The notes: generated from the sequence alone by a model not told the origin. 64,000 bases of DNA from Clostridiales bacterium (GCA_022009995.1 CP091734.1:744001-808000); one strand, 5' to 3'; counted from the first letter of the stretch, positions 54,367 to 63,931 are shown. Numbers and translations: made by a program.

Positions 54367-56359
54367 TTACAGGCCGTACTTTTCCTTTATCTGCGTAAAA
54401 GTATAGGGCGCGTCGAGAAACGCTTTGTGCGCGTCGTATAAGGAGTAGCCTTTTTTCGTCAGCCCGTTTATGACGTCGGTAACCTGAATGTAGCCGTAGT
54501 AATAGGTCGCGGCGTTTGCGGGTTGCATAATCGCGTCGAAATAAAGGTTTGTCGCGAAGTCGGAAATCGTGCTTTCCTTGTAAACGAGTTTTTTGCTGTT
54601 TGTCGGATCCTGTGCGGAAGAATTCAGGAAGTATGCGTGTTCATTAAGTTTCACGGTGTCGGTGAGCCAGGTTTCGATGTCCGAAGCAGAAACGCCGTCG
54701 TAATTGACTTTCATATCGACAAGCACGCGAAGGTATCCTTGCGCCAGAACTTTTTTCACGCGGTAGCGCATAATAAGGTTGTCTTTGCTGTCCGTCGTGC
54801 CGTAAAGATTTGCGGCGTAATGTTCGGCGTAGGTTGCCCAGCCTTCCTTATATGCAGTGGGGCAAAGCACTTTCACGATGTTGTGCTGATTGCTGTTTTT
54901 CAGGTAATTGTACTGATAAAGGTGACCGGGGATTCCTTCGTGCGACAGCAAATCGTATGACAGATAACCCGTGCTGTCCCAGTTGTTGATGATAATCGTT
55001 TCGTCCGACGACTTGTTGTCAAGGGGCGACACGAAGTACGCGGCGGGCGCGAAGTTATCCTTCATGCTTTCGTCCACGACTTTGAGCGTTACGTTTCCCG
55101 CCGTAGTTGAAAACGCGGGGAATGTCGGCGAAAGCAAGCCTTTAAGTGTGTCAATCGTTTTATAAAGTGCGTTTTCCGACCAGTCGTCGTTGTTAAAGGC
55201 GTTCACGACTTCCTTGTCGATGTCTTCTTCCTTAATGCCGAGCGCGACAAGTTTTGCGCGGATTTCTTCGATTTCCGCAGTCGTTTTGTTGAACTCGGTC
55301 ATAAGTCTTTGTGCGGCGGACGCAATCGTATCGCGCGTGCCTGTCGATGACTGGAACAGGGCGGCGTAATAGTTTGCCCGTTTCGCCGTAGGACGCGTAT
55401 CCGCCCGAAACCCTTTGGATAAGCGTGCCGAGGGCAGGATCGGAGAAGATATGTTTCAGGTCGTTGCCGAGCCTGACGTACGCCTTAATCATCGTACGGA
55501 TACCTTCGGTCGCCTGCTTTTTATATGCGGTTTTCTGGTCGTCCGACAAGAAAGAGCAGCCGTCGATTTTTTGAATCATATTTTTGTAAACGAAGTTCTT
55601 CTGTACGTTTTCGTCGGTTGCATAATCGTCGGGATTGACGTCCTCGCAGTTCATATAGTCGTAAATCGAAATATCGTCTTCCGAAACGCCGCTTGCGATA
55701 ATTTCTTCCTTTGTGTTAAAAATGTGCGCGCCCGTGAAATTGCCCGTTTGTTCAACCGCGTAAAAGAGATTTATGCGGTGCTTCGAGAACCCGTTTTTAA
55801 TGCACTCGATTTCGTAATTCACGTATTCGGGAAACGCCGACGCCGTGTCGTTCATCAGGAAGATATAGTCCTTTACGTCCTGTTCGTCGCGGAGTTTGTA
55901 TTCGGTAAGGTACACCGGGAGACTCGCCTGCATGCCCGAATATCCGCCGATATAGCTGTCCTGCATATAGTACGAGCCCGCAAGTTTCGATTCCTGAATG
56001 AAAGTATTGCAAAAACGTGAACAAATCCTTGTCGGCGTCGTTCATTTTGCTGTAACGATAGGTGTACGCCATAAGGGCGGCTTGCATTTTGTATGACGAA
56101 TACGCCGCGTCGTAATCTTCCTTTGACGACGGGCGGGGAAGCGCAGCCTTTGGCGTGAGACCGAGCGCGGTGTCCGCGTCCTCAAAGAAGAAGTTCGCGC
56201 TCATCGCGTCGTTTGAGAACAGCGACGGGAACAATTCGTCCGCAAATCGTTAATATTGTTTTTTCTGAAAAGGTTGCAGCCCGAAAGGGTGGCGACCGAC
56301 ACGAGAAGTATCGTCAACGTCAAAGCAACCGCCAATATTTTTTTGAAGTTTTTATTCAT
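54367..56359 (-). CDS. DUF885-family metallopeptidase-like lipoprotein (several frameshifts)
   Basis: The locus encodes a lipoprotein of about 660 residues: signal peptide with lipobox LSGC near residue 28, then a helical DUF885 region. The C-terminal half has LLSHEGIPGHLYQYNYL (the HEGxPGH metal site) and YKEGWATYAEHYA (the third ligand Glu). DUF885 proteins are distant relatives of gluzincin carboxypeptidases; a role in extracytoplasmic peptide trimming is inferred. At least three indels interrupt it (near 56215, 55990 and 55370-55300), but all metal-binding motifs are in one intact frame. Confidence 0.8.
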
Positions 56360-56672
56360 AACTTGTCCTTTTCCGAAGTGTATATGTTTATTCTTTAATC
56401 TTATTCTATATCAATATACATAAATTTTCAATAAAAATTCCGAAAAATAGTTGAATGCGTCAAAACTGTTGAAAGAAAACGCAAGCGTATGTAGACAGCC
56501 GCCGAACGCCGACCTCGTACGCTTATACTCGCATTCGCTCGTGTAAGCGCATCGGTCATCAGTACGAATATACTCAAACAAAGGATTGAGTAGGGCTGCT
56601 CACGGCGCACACTGCACTTTTAAAATCGCATTATCGCACGCGATAATGTTCACTCTTATGTTTGTGTGCGCC

Positions 56673-56711
56673 TTTTCCCCACGGGTACACAGTATCCCGC
56701 GGGGTCCCCTT
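56673..56711. repeat. 39-bp dispersed repeat, copy 2
   Basis: Matches 53912-53950 at 38 of 39 positions, in the same orientation. Confidence 0.85.
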
Positions 56712-56814
56712 TAATACACCTGAAAGTGCAGGACATAACGCAAGCGGTTGCAAGCAACCGCCGAACGCCGAAACAAAGTTTCGGGTTCTTGCCCTTGACT
56801 TAATCTCGGCACAA

Positions 56815-56846
56815 AAAAACACACACTTTTGAAGTGTGTGTTTTTT
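56815..56846 (-). terminator. terminator downstream of the tRNA pair
   Basis: ACACACTTT/AAAGTGTGT-type perfect stem with A-run and T-run on either side. Confidence 0.8.
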
Positions 56847-56847
56847 G

Positions 56848-56924
56848 TGGTGGGATTGAGTAGGCTCGAACTACCGACCTCGCGCTTATCAGGCGCGTGC
56901 TCTAACCAACTGAGCTACAATCCC
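56848..56924 (-). tRNA. tRNA-Ile (anticodon GAT)
   Basis: A 77-nt cloverleaf on the minus strand: acceptor GGGATTG/CAATCCC, the D-arm with AGCTCAGTTGGTTAGAGC, an anticodon loop CTGATAA (anticodon GAT), a T-arm with AGTTCGAGCC and an encoded CCA. Confidence 0.96.
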
Positions 56925-56928
56925 ATAC

Positions 56929-57004
56929 TGGTGGAGGTAAGCGGATTCGAACCGCTGACCCCCTGCTTGCAAAGCAGGTGCTCTACCAACTGAGCTATAC
57001 CCCC
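56929..57004 (-). tRNA. tRNA-Ala (anticodon TGC)
   Basis: A 76-nt cloverleaf on the minus strand: acceptor GGGGGTA/TACCTCC, the D-arm, an anticodon loop TTTGCAA (anticodon TGC), a T-arm with GGTTCGAATCC and an encoded CCA. tRNA-Ile(GAT) follows 4 nt downstream. This pair often lies inside rRNA operons, but no rRNA is present here. Confidence 0.96.
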
Positions 57005-57010
57005 AAGGTA

Positions 57011-57291
57011 TATGCCAGACAAGAATGATACTAGCCTTGCCAAAAAGTCGCAATTTCGCGCCTTTCGGTAAAAACTCACTTGTAGTACAACAAGTACAAC
57101 TTCGTTCATTTTTCCCAAAAATCATCGGAAATATCGACGTTTTGGTCGCCTGCGAGTTCAACACCGAATTTTTAGGCAAAGACAAGGCACACGAATGGGT
57201 TAAGACTTTATGTCTAAGCCGTGAGTGTAACGAAGTATTTGTCAAAAATACGGCGTTTGAACCACGGTTCGTATTATTCTTGTCTGGCATA
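57011..57291. mobile_element. 281-bp inverted-repeat (MITE-like) element beside tRNA-Ala
   Basis: The 21-bp ends TATGCCAGACAAGAATGATAC (57011-57031) and GTATTATTCTTGTCTGGCATA (57271-57291) are inverted repeats with one mismatch. The interior has no homologous coding pattern, only a 93-codon open frame without a ribosome site. Size and structure fit a miniature inverted-repeat element or a foldback repeat. It starts 7 nt upstream of the mature tRNA-Ala end. Confidence 0.65.
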
Positions 57292-57405
57292 AATCGTCGG
57301 CGTTAATCAAAACGCTTATAAAGAATATCATTGTCTTGAAAATTTGTCAACGATTTTATTGAATATTCGGTAATTATTTGTCGCAAAACGAAAAAACGCA
57401 AAAAA

Positions 57406-58131
57406 TCACATTTGCAGGTATGATTTTACGACGTTGCCGAGCGCTTCGGCGTTTTTTGAATACTGTTTATTCGTAATCAGCAGGTTTTTCAGCCCGATCC
57501 AATACGCCTTGATAAGTTGAGCGTCGCGCATATTCAGAACGGTGATGAAGTTGTCCAGCACGAACACGAGTTCCTTTCTTGTATCAAGGTCGAGTTTGCT
57601 GTCCTTAACCGCCGTGATTTGCGTTTTGACGTAGTAATCGGCTTGTTCGGACAGGGCGGCGTTGACCTCGATACGTTTTTCGTCGCGAAGTTCGAAATCG
57701 GCTTTTTCGTCGTCGGAAAGGAGCGTCAGCACCGCTTCCTTAAAGGGGGCGATGATGCCGTTGATAAACCCGACGTAGCTGTCGTTTTTGTCGTCGGCGC
57801 GGTAAAAATCCTGCACGAATTTCACGAAATCGCGGCGACCTTCGTCGAAGTCGAGAAGCAGGCAAAGTATGAGCGCGACGCGCTTTCTCAAAGACGCGGG
57901 AAGACGGAAAATCGTCGCCGTACCGAGGTTGACGATGGCGCGGTTGTATTCGTCGTCGTAATCGAAATTGAAACGGCAATCGTAGGCGAGTTTTTTAAGC
58001 TCGTCATAATACGCCATACACCTTAAAAGCATACGGATTTTCTGGTTGGACATTATGAGTTTGCTGCCGATAAACTCGTCGCACTGGGCGGAGAATGCGG
58101 CAACCGCTTCGTTATTGTAATCGATATTCAT
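57406..58131 (-). CDS. conserved hypothetical helical protein
   Basis: This intact 241-residue protein is mostly alpha-helical and acidic, with no signal peptide, membrane helix or catalytic motif that I recognise. Notable segments are SNQKIRMLLRCMAYYDELK near the start and VFVLDNFITVLNMRDAQLIKAYWIGLKNLL near the end. GGTGAG precedes ATG 58131; the longer frame to 58191 lacks a ribosome site. It precedes an XRE regulator and ridA on the same strand. Function unknown. Confidence 0.7.
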   Translation of the reverse strand: MNIDYNNEAVAAFSAQCDEFIGSKLIMSNQKIRMLLRCMAYYDELKKLAYDCRFNFDYDDEYNRAIVNLGTATIFRLPASLRKRVALILCLLLDFDEGRRDFVKFVQDFYRADDKNDSYVGFINGIIAPFKEAVLTLLSDDEKADFELRDEKRIEVNAALSEQADYYVKTQITAVKDSKLDLDTRKELVFVLDNFITVLNMRDAQLIKAYWIGLKNLLITNKQYSKNAEALGNVVKSYLQM

Positions 58132-58215
58132 ATTCTCACCGAAAGATATTATATTATGAAACCGCCGAAAAATCAAGCGCGAAAAGGACAAAAAGAAATC
58201 CGCCTGAAAAGCGGA

Positions 58216-58455
58216 TTATACGTCAAGGTTTTCGTATCTGAAAACGTCGTCGTTCAGAAACTGCGCCGCCGTCATATCGAATGCGGAAGCAATCTGAACA
58301 ATCGTGTCAAGAGTTACCGTTTTGTTTTTGCAGGTCATTATGCAGTGCATCGTGCCGTGAAAAATCCCCGAGTTTTGTTCAAGACGATATAAGGTCATAT
58401 CGCGTTCCTTCAACAGAGATTGGATTCTGATTTTTACCGCTTCGCAACTTGTCAT
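58216..58455 (-). CDS. small XRE-family HTH regulator
   Basis: The protein of 79 residues is a single HTH domain: IQSLLKERDMTLYRLEQNSGIFHGTMHCIMTCKNKTVTLDTIVQIASAFDMT. This Cro/CI-type layout without an effector domain is typical of small repressors. It is 18 nt downstream of ridA in the same direction and may be co-transcribed with it. Targets are unknown. Confidence 0.85.
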   Translation of the reverse strand: MTSCEAVKIRIQSLLKERDMTLYRLEQNSGIFHGTMHCIMTCKNKTVTLDTIVQIASAFDMTAAQFLNDDVFRYENLDV

Positions 58456-58473
58456 AAATCAATATTGTTCGTG

Positions 58474-58848
58474 TTATTTCTTTGCGATGCACTCGACCTC
58501 GACCAGAACGTTTTTGGGAAGTTTGCTGACTTCCACGCAACTTCTTGCGGGATAGGGTGCGACGAAATACGACGCGTAAATTTCGTTGAACGTCGCAAAG
58601 TTGGAAAGGTCGGTAAGGAAAGCCGTTGTTTTCACGACGTTTTCAAAGCCCATACCCGCCTCGTTCAGAACCGCTTTCATATTTTCAAAAACCTGTTTGC
58701 TCTGGTTGACGATGCCGTCCGCGACGTCGCCGGTTACGGGGTTTACGGGGATATTGCCCGACACGTACAAAGTGTCGTCGACGAGCACCGCCTGCGAGTA
58801 CGGTCCGATTGCTTTGGGCGCATTGCCGCTTTCGATTTTGACTTTCAT
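58474..58848 (-). CDS. ridA: RidA-family enamine/imine deaminase
   Basis: This 124-residue protein has the RidA pattern: IGPYSQAVLVDDTLYVSGNIPVNP, the interface motif, and the catalytic Arg in PARSCVEVSKLPKNVLVEVECIA. It hydrolyses reactive enamine/imine intermediates made by PLP enzymes, removing a metabolic hazard. AAGGAG precedes the ATG at 58848. Confidence 0.95.
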   Translation of the reverse strand: MKVKIESGNAPKAIGPYSQAVLVDDTLYVSGNIPVNPVTGDVADGIVNQSKQVFENMKAVLNEAGMGFENVVKTTAFLTDLSNFATFNEIYASYFVAPYPARSCVEVSKLPKNVLVEVECIAKK

Positions 58849-58983
58849 AATTTATTTACTCCTTATTATAAACGATATACGTCCATTATAAATCGGCGGC
58901 GGGCAAAAAGTCAACCCGCGATTTTGTTGATTTTTCGGGCGCAAAATAGTATATTGTGTTTATAAAACATTAAGGACGTATTT

Positions 58984-60222
58984 ATGGACGTAAAAGAATT
59001 TCTGAATAAATCGTACACTGCTTATCACGCCGTGAAGTACGGCGCGGAAATGCTTGAAAAAGCGGGCTTCAAAAAACTTGATATGAAAGACGTATGGCGT
59101 ATTGAAAAAAACGTCGGCTATTACGTCATCGAAAACGGGACGAGCCTGTTCGCGTTCAAGGCGGGCGAAAATCACGTTTTCAACGTGGTGGAAAGCCACA
59201 CCGATTCCCCGTCGCTCAAAGTCAAGGGCAATAAACTTATCGACAGCGCGGAAGGGAAAAGGCTTAACGTTGAAAAGTACGGCGGACTTTTGCTGTATAG
59301 CTTTCTGGACGCGCCGTTGAAAGTCGCGGGGCGGATTGCATATTCGGACGGCGGCGAAGTAAAAACCGAAGTCGTCGAAAGTAAATACAACGTCGTTATC
59401 CCAAGCCTTGCCATTCATCATAATCCCGACGCGAACACGAAACTTGCGCTGTCGGTGCAAAAGGATATGCTGCCGCTTCTCGGGGACGCGAAAGACGTGT
59501 ATTCCACGCTCACCGACAAGGACGTTATCGACGCCGACCTTTTCGTGGTGCCGGCGACAAGCGCGTTTTCAGGCGGCGTAGGCGACGAGTTTTTGTGCGC
59601 GCCGAGACTTGATAACCTTTTGAGCGTGTATTCGTCGCTGAACGCGATTATAAATTCAACCCCGAAAGACATCGCCGTCTGCTGCTGTTTCGACAACGAA
59701 GAAGTGGGCAGCGAAACAAAGCAAGGCGCCGCATCAAATATTTTAAGTACGCTTTTAAGGAAGATAAACCGTGCGTTTATGAAAAACGACGATGATTTCA
59801 CCTTTGCGACGGAAAACGGCGTTTTACTGTCGTCGGACAACGCGCATGCCGTGCATCCGTCCTTCCCCGAAAAGAGCGACCCGAGCGAGAAAGTGTATCT
59901 TAACAAGCGTCGTCATAAAGCATCACGTCAATTATTCCACCGACGCTTTGTCGTCCGCCGTCGTGAAAACCCTGCTCAAAAACGAAAATATCGAGGCGCA
60001 GGATTATTACAATAATTCCGACGTGCGTTGCGGAAGCACAATCGGGCTCGTTACAAGCGCCGACCTTAATATGAACGCCTGCGACGTGGGTATCGCCCAG
60101 CTTGCGATGCACTCCGGCGTGGAAACGGCAGGCGCGAGCGACGTCGAAAAATGCAAAAGTTTATGACCGCTTTCATGAACGCCGCCTTCTCAAAAACCGA
60201 AAACGGTGTAAAAATCAACTGA
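58984..60222 (+). CDS. M18-family aminopeptidase (two frameshifts)
   Basis: This metallo-aminopeptidase of about 412 residues shows ESHTDSPSLKVKG (first His and the catalytic Asp), DNEEVGSETKQGA with the catalytic and ligand Glu pair, and LSSDNAHAVHPSFPEK. The C-terminal part, GSTIGLVTSADLNMNACDVGIAQLAMHS, contributes the last ligand His. It removes N-terminal acidic or neutral residues in the cytoplasm. The frame breaks near 59905 and 60150. The stop at 60222 is 1 nt before the next start. Confidence 0.93.
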
Positions 60223-60223
60223 T

Positions 60224-61387
60224 ATGTACGAAGTATATCTGAAAAAAGGCGAAGAAAGGCGCATACTTTCGGGGCATTCCTGGGTGTATGCGAACGAAGT
60301 GCAGGAAATCAAAGGCAAGGATAAAAACGGAAGTCTTGCCACCGTCTTCACGCACGATAAAAAATATATCGGGAAAGGATATATCAATCATTTGTCGAAA
60401 ATTCTCGTGAGGATTTTCATCAGAAACGACGATATAGACGACGAAGAATTTTACAAAAAACGCATAAAAGCCGCAAACGATATGAGAATCGCTTTGGGCT
60501 TTGACGACGCGTACCGTATGGTGTTTGCCGAAAGCGACGATCTTCCCGCGCTCATTATCGACAAATACGCCGACGTGCTTGTCATGGAATGTTTGTCGCT
60601 GGGCGTTTCGCAAAGGAAAGACCTTATCGTGAAATGCCTTGTCGATTTATTTCACCCGAAAGGTATTTTTGAAAAAAGCGAAGCGCAGGTGCTGAAAAAA
60701 GAAGGCGTCCCCGAAACGCAGGGCGTATTGTACGGCGAAGTGCCCGAAAAAATCGTAATTTCCGAAAACGGCGTGAAAATGTACGTCGACGTCAGGAACG
60801 GGCAAAAGACGGGATATTTTCTGGATCAGAAAGAAAACCGCATGGCAATCCGCCGTTACGCAAAGGAAAAAACCGTGCTTGACTGCTTCTCGAACTCAGG
60901 CGGATTTTCGATTAACGCCGCAACCGTCGCAAAGGAAGTAACCGCCGTCGATATTTCGGAAATTCAGGTGAAAGCGGTGCTTGAAAACGCCGCGTTGAAC
61001 GGGTTTAAGAACGTGAACGCCGTATGCGCGGACGTGTTTGAATACTTGCGACTCAAAAAACGGGAAAATAGAAAGTACGGCGTTGTCGTGCTGGACCCGC
61101 CCGCGTTCACGAAAAGCGCGGCGGAAGTAGGCGACGCGTACAGGGGATACAAGGACATCAACGTTCTGGGGTTGAAACTTGTCGAAAAGGGCGGGTATCT
61201 CGTCACGTCATCGTGTTCGCACTACATGACGCCGACGCTGTTTCAGAAAATGATTGTCGAAAGCGCGAAAGAAAGCGGAAGACGGGTGCGCCTTGTCGAA
61301 ATCAGAACGCAGTCGCCCGACCATCCGTCCCTTCTTTCCATGGACGAAACGCAATATCTTAAATTTTACGTACTGCGCGTCGATTGA
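60224..61387 (+). CDS. RlmI-like class I rRNA cytosine methyltransferase
   Basis: This intact 387-residue protein has an N-terminal PUA domain (RILSGHSWVYANEVQEI), a central GQKTGYFLDQKENR motif, and a class I SAM domain with VLDCFSNSGGFSINAA and VVLDPPAFTKS, followed by the catalytic-type SSCSHYM. This is the RlmI/YccW arrangement, which methylates C5 of a cytosine in 23S rRNA. It starts 1 nt after the M18 gene and is probably translationally coupled. Confidence 0.93.
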   Translation: MYEVYLKKGEERRILSGHSWVYANEVQEIKGKDKNGSLATVFTHDKKYIGKGYINHLSKILVRIFIRNDDIDDEEFYKKRIKAANDMRIALGFDDAYRMVFAESDDLPALIIDKYADVLVMECLSLGVSQRKDLIVKCLVDLFHPKGIFEKSEAQVLKKEGVPETQGVLYGEVPEKIVISENGVKMYVDVRNGQKTGYFLDQKENRMAIRRYAKEKTVLDCFSNSGGFSINAATVAKEVTAVDISEIQVKAVLENAALNGFKNVNAVCADVFEYLRLKKRENRKYGVVVLDPPAFTKSAAEVGDAYRGYKDINVLGLKLVEKGGYLVTSSCSHYMTPTLFQKMIVESAKESGRRVRLVEIRTQSPDHPSLLSMDETQYLKFYVLRVD

Positions 61388-61401
61388 AACGACGGCATAG
61401 A

Positions 61402-61430
61402 TTGACTTTTCAAAAGCATGGTGCTAAAAT
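61402..61430 (+). promoter_or_regulatory. promoter of the cold-shock gene
   Basis: TTGACT (61402-61407) and TAAAAT (61425-61430) with a 17-nt spacer, 55 nt before the cold-shock start. The leader is short compared with classical cspA leaders. Confidence 0.7.
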
Positions 61431-61485
61431 ATATTTACTCCGAAAGAGCAACATCGACGGGGCATCAAAACAGGAGGTAATAACA

Positions 61486-61698
61486 TTGAGCAACGGAACT
61501 GTAAAATGGTTTAACGCGACGAAAGGCTTCGGCTTCATCGCAAACGATGAAGGCGGCGACGACGTTTTCGTACATTTCAGCGCAATTCAGGGCGATGGTT
61601 ACAAGACGCTTAAAGAAGGACAAAAAGTTTCTTTCGACGTGGAAGCCGATCCGAAAAACGCCGCAAAACTTCGCGCAATAAACGTAGTGGCAAAATAA
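61486..61698 (+). CDS. cold-shock protein (CSD family)
   Basis: This 70-residue RNA chaperone has the RNP1 motif KGFGFIAND and RNP2 DVFVHFSAI, plus the start SNGTVKWFNATKGFGF. The start codon is TTG at 61486, preceded by a very strong AGGAGGT; no ATG is available at that position. It binds single-stranded RNA and melts structures at low temperature or as a housekeeping chaperone. Confidence 0.95.
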   Translation: MSNGTVKWFNATKGFGFIANDEGGDDVFVHFSAIQGDGYKTLKEGQKVSFDVEADPKNAAKLRAINVVAK

Positions 61699-61705
61699 TG
61701 CATAC

Positions 61706-61732
61706 AACCGACGGCAATGCCGTCGGTTTTTT
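61706..61732 (+). terminator. intrinsic terminator after the cold-shock gene
   Basis: ACCGACGGC/GCCGTCGGT stem followed by TTTTTT. Confidence 0.85.
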
Positions 61733-61807
61733 ATTGCAATCGCTTGAAAAACAAGTTTACATTTGGTAAACTTAACTTATAAACTATAAAACGTATCGGA
61801 GTCATTT

Positions 61808-63121
61808 ATGTGCGACACAATCGTGGCAACCCCCGCTTACACCAAAAACGGGAAAATGCTTTTTGCGAAAAACAGCGACAGAAGTCCCAACGAGCCGCAA
61901 TTTTTACAGCATATCCCGGCGAAGGATTACGACCTTCAAAAAACGCCGACGCTTGCGCTTACATACGTTACGGTGCCGCAGGTCGAACATACCTTTGAAA
62001 TCACGATTTCCCGTCCGAGTTGGATGTGGGGCGCGGAATTCGGCTTCAACGAGTTTGGGCTGAATATCGGCAACGAAGCGGTGTTCACGAAAGAAAAGTA
62101 CGTAAAAACCGACGGCGTAACGGGTATGGATATGCTGCGCCTGGCTCTTGAAAGGTGCAGGAGCGCGAAAGAAGCCCTGGACTTTCTGACCGATTTTATC
62201 GAAAAATATCCGCAGGGCGGGAATTGCGGATACGGAAAGAAATTTTATTATCACAACTCTTTTCTGATTGCCGACTCGTCGGACGCTTACGTTCTGGAAA
62301 CCGCGGGGAAATACTGGGTATGGAAAAAGGTGAAAGACTTCTTTGCGATATCCAACTGTCTGTGTCTTGAAAACTATGACGAGTGCAGCGCGGGGCTTGT
62401 TGAAAACGCAATTAAAAACGGCTGGTGCAAGTCAAAAGACGACTTTAACTTTGTAAAATGTTATACTGAACCCTTGTTTACGAAATTTGCAAAGGGCAGA
62501 GAACGCCGCGCAAAAGCGATGGAATTGCTGGGCGAAGGCGCGCCCGACGTCAAAAAGTTTATATCGATTTTGCGCTCTCACGCAGGGAAAGCGGAGCGCG
62601 GATATCAGGAAGTCGGCAGTATTTGTATGCACGCGGGCGGCGTTATCGGCGACCAGACGACGGCAAGTTACGTTGCGGAAATCGACGGCGCGGACAGCGT
62701 GTATTTCGTCACCGGAGCGTCGTTGCCGTGCATAAGTTTGTTCAAGCCGTACGTCCTTGGAAAAAACGAGCACGTCGCGGAAGACGGCGAAGATAAAAAA
62801 GGCGTCGAGTATTGGCTGACGCACGAAAAAATGCTGCGCTATTTCATCAGCGGTACGCTTTTGACAAACGAGATTATCGAAAAAGGAAGGGCTGCCGAAA
62901 ACGAGTGGATCGACAGGTTTTTATCCGCCCCGAAGGAAGACCGCGTCGCAATTTCCGAGGACGCATTCGAGCAGGACGAAAGGCTTGTCTTAAAGCAGCT
63001 TGACGACGCCCGTACAAAACAAATCTCGTTCACGAGAGGCGGCGCGTATTACAGGATTTTCTGGAAAAACAAAACGAAAAAACTGTATGAATTTATCAAA
63101 AAAGAAAATAAGGAAAAGTAA
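61808..63121 (+). CDS. C69-family dipeptidase (secernin-like)
   Basis: This intact 437-residue protein starts MCDTIVATPAYTKNGKMLFAKNSDR, where Cys2 becomes the N-terminal nucleophile of the Ntn-hydrolase fold. Further family motifs are SRPSWMWGAEFGFNEFGLNIGNEAVFT and FLIADSSDAYVLETAGKYW. These enzymes cleave dipeptides in the cytoplasm or act as secernins. There is no signal peptide. CGGAG precedes the ATG. Confidence 0.92.
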   Translation: MCDTIVATPAYTKNGKMLFAKNSDRSPNEPQFLQHIPAKDYDLQKTPTLALTYVTVPQVEHTFEITISRPSWMWGAEFGFNEFGLNIGNEAVFTKEKYVKTDGVTGMDMLRLALERCRSAKEALDFLTDFIEKYPQGGNCGYGKKFYYHNSFLIADSSDAYVLETAGKYWVWKKVKDFFAISNCLCLENYDECSAGLVENAIKNGWCKSKDDFNFVKCYTEPLFTKFAKGRERRAKAMELLGEGAPDVKKFISILRSHAGKAERGYQEVGSICMHAGGVIGDQTTASYVAEIDGADSVYFVTGASLPCISLFKPYVLGKNEHVAEDGEDKKGVEYWLTHEKMLRYFISGTLLTNEIIEKGRAAENEWIDRFLSAPKEDRVAISEDAFEQDERLVLKQLDDARTKQISFTRGGAYYRIFWKNKTKKLYEFIKKENKEK

Positions 63122-63166
63122 TAATAATACTTAATTTAATTAAAAAACCGCATTGAATAAAAAATA

Positions 63167-63187
63167 AAACCGCCGATCGGCGGTTTT
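63167..63187. terminator. bidirectional terminator between convergent genes
   Basis: AACCGCC/GGCGGTT perfect palindrome with flanking A and T runs between the C69 and TetR genes. Confidence 0.8.
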
Positions 63188-63189
63188 TC

Positions 63190-63792
63190 TTATTTCTTAA
63201 AAAGCGAAACAAGCATATCTATGACGATTTTACGCATGCGGTCGTAGTCGATATAAGAGTGCTTATCGAAAACCTTTTCGTGGGCGTAGGACTGCACGGT
63301 TTCCATCGCAAGGTGGACGCGTTCAAAAATATCCTCGCGGTCATAGCCCAAAGAGCGGAGTTTTGCGACGAACCTCATCGTCATATCGTTTTCAAGCGCC
63401 ATAAATTTGTCGCGTACGGTTTTGTCCGTGGACGAAAGGGAGTGCAACGCCTCGTGAATGGCGGCGTTGTTTTCGTGCACCGTAACGGCGTTGTCGATGG
63501 AGTGCGTGATGATAAAATCGAAGTCCACGGGGGCGGTGATTTTGTCGAACATTTCAAACACGGGATAAAACACGTTGTCGACGTAAATGTCCAGCACCTC
63601 GATGAGAATATCGCGTTTATCGTGGAAATATCCATAGACGATGCCCGTGGAAACGCCCGCTTTTTTTGCGATTTCCGACGTGTTCGTGTTGAAATAGCCG
63701 ACCTTTGCGAAAAGTTCGTACCCGGCTTCGATAATCCTGTTCTTTTTATCGATCGAGCGCTGTTGTTGCGGCTCGCGTACTTCCTGTGACAT
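63190..63792 (-). CDS. TetR/AcrR-family transcriptional repressor
   Basis: This 200-residue repressor has an N-terminal HTH (IIEAGYELFAKVGYFNTNTSEIAKKAGVSTGIVYGYFHDKRDILIEVL) and a helical ligand-binding domain. GAGAGG precedes ATG 63792. The intergenic region to the right contains two copies of the palindrome AATATGAA-N6-TTCATATT, the likely operators, so it probably controls itself and the divergent gene at 63975. The ligand is unknown. Confidence 0.93.
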   Translation of the reverse strand: MSQEVREPQQQRSIDKKNRIIEAGYELFAKVGYFNTNTSEIAKKAGVSTGIVYGYFHDKRDILIEVLDIYVDNVFYPVFEMFDKITAPVDFDFIITHSIDNAVTVHENNAAIHEALHSLSSTDKTVRDKFMALENDMTMRFVAKLRSLGYDREDIFERVHLAMETVQSYAHEKVFDKHSYIDYDRMRKIVIDMLVSLFKK

Positions 63793-63857
63793 ATTTTTTA
63801 CCTCTCAAACATTATACATTACTTTCAAAGAAAAAGCAAAACAAAACGCCGTCAAAA

Positions 63858-63879
63858 AATATGAAAAAAAATTCAGATT
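63858..63879. promoter_or_regulatory. TetR operator, upstream copy
   Basis: AATATGAA-N6-TTCAGATT, one mismatch from the perfect downstream copy. It is closest to the repressor gene. Confidence 0.65.
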
Positions 63880-63893
63880 TTTGCCAAAAAGGG

Positions 63894-63922
63894 TTGACAA
63901 ACTATTTTCAAGCGAATATACT
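63894..63922 (+). promoter_or_regulatory. promoter of the divergent gene
   Basis: TTGACA (63894-63899) and TATACT (63917-63922) with a 17-nt spacer. It lies between the two TetR operators, so looping or blocking repression is possible. Confidence 0.75.
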
Positions 63923-63931
63923 AACCTTGCA

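Larger units (their letters stand above)
56360..56847. other. intergenic region with dispersed repeat
   Basis: No gene is supportable. The region contains copy 2 of the 39-bp repeat (56673-56711) and an AACGCAAGCG...GCAAGCAACC-type motif near 56460-56765. It ends with the terminator of the tRNA pair. Confidence 0.5.

Noticed and set aside
56848..57004. rRNA operon fragment at the tRNA-Ile/tRNA-Ala pair
   Set aside because: This pair is typical of 16S-23S spacers but the flanking sequence shows no 16S or 23S conserved segments.
57025..57306. 93-codon open frame inside the inverted-repeat element
   Set aside because: No ribosome site, low-complexity composition, and it crosses the terminal repeat; treated as a chance frame.
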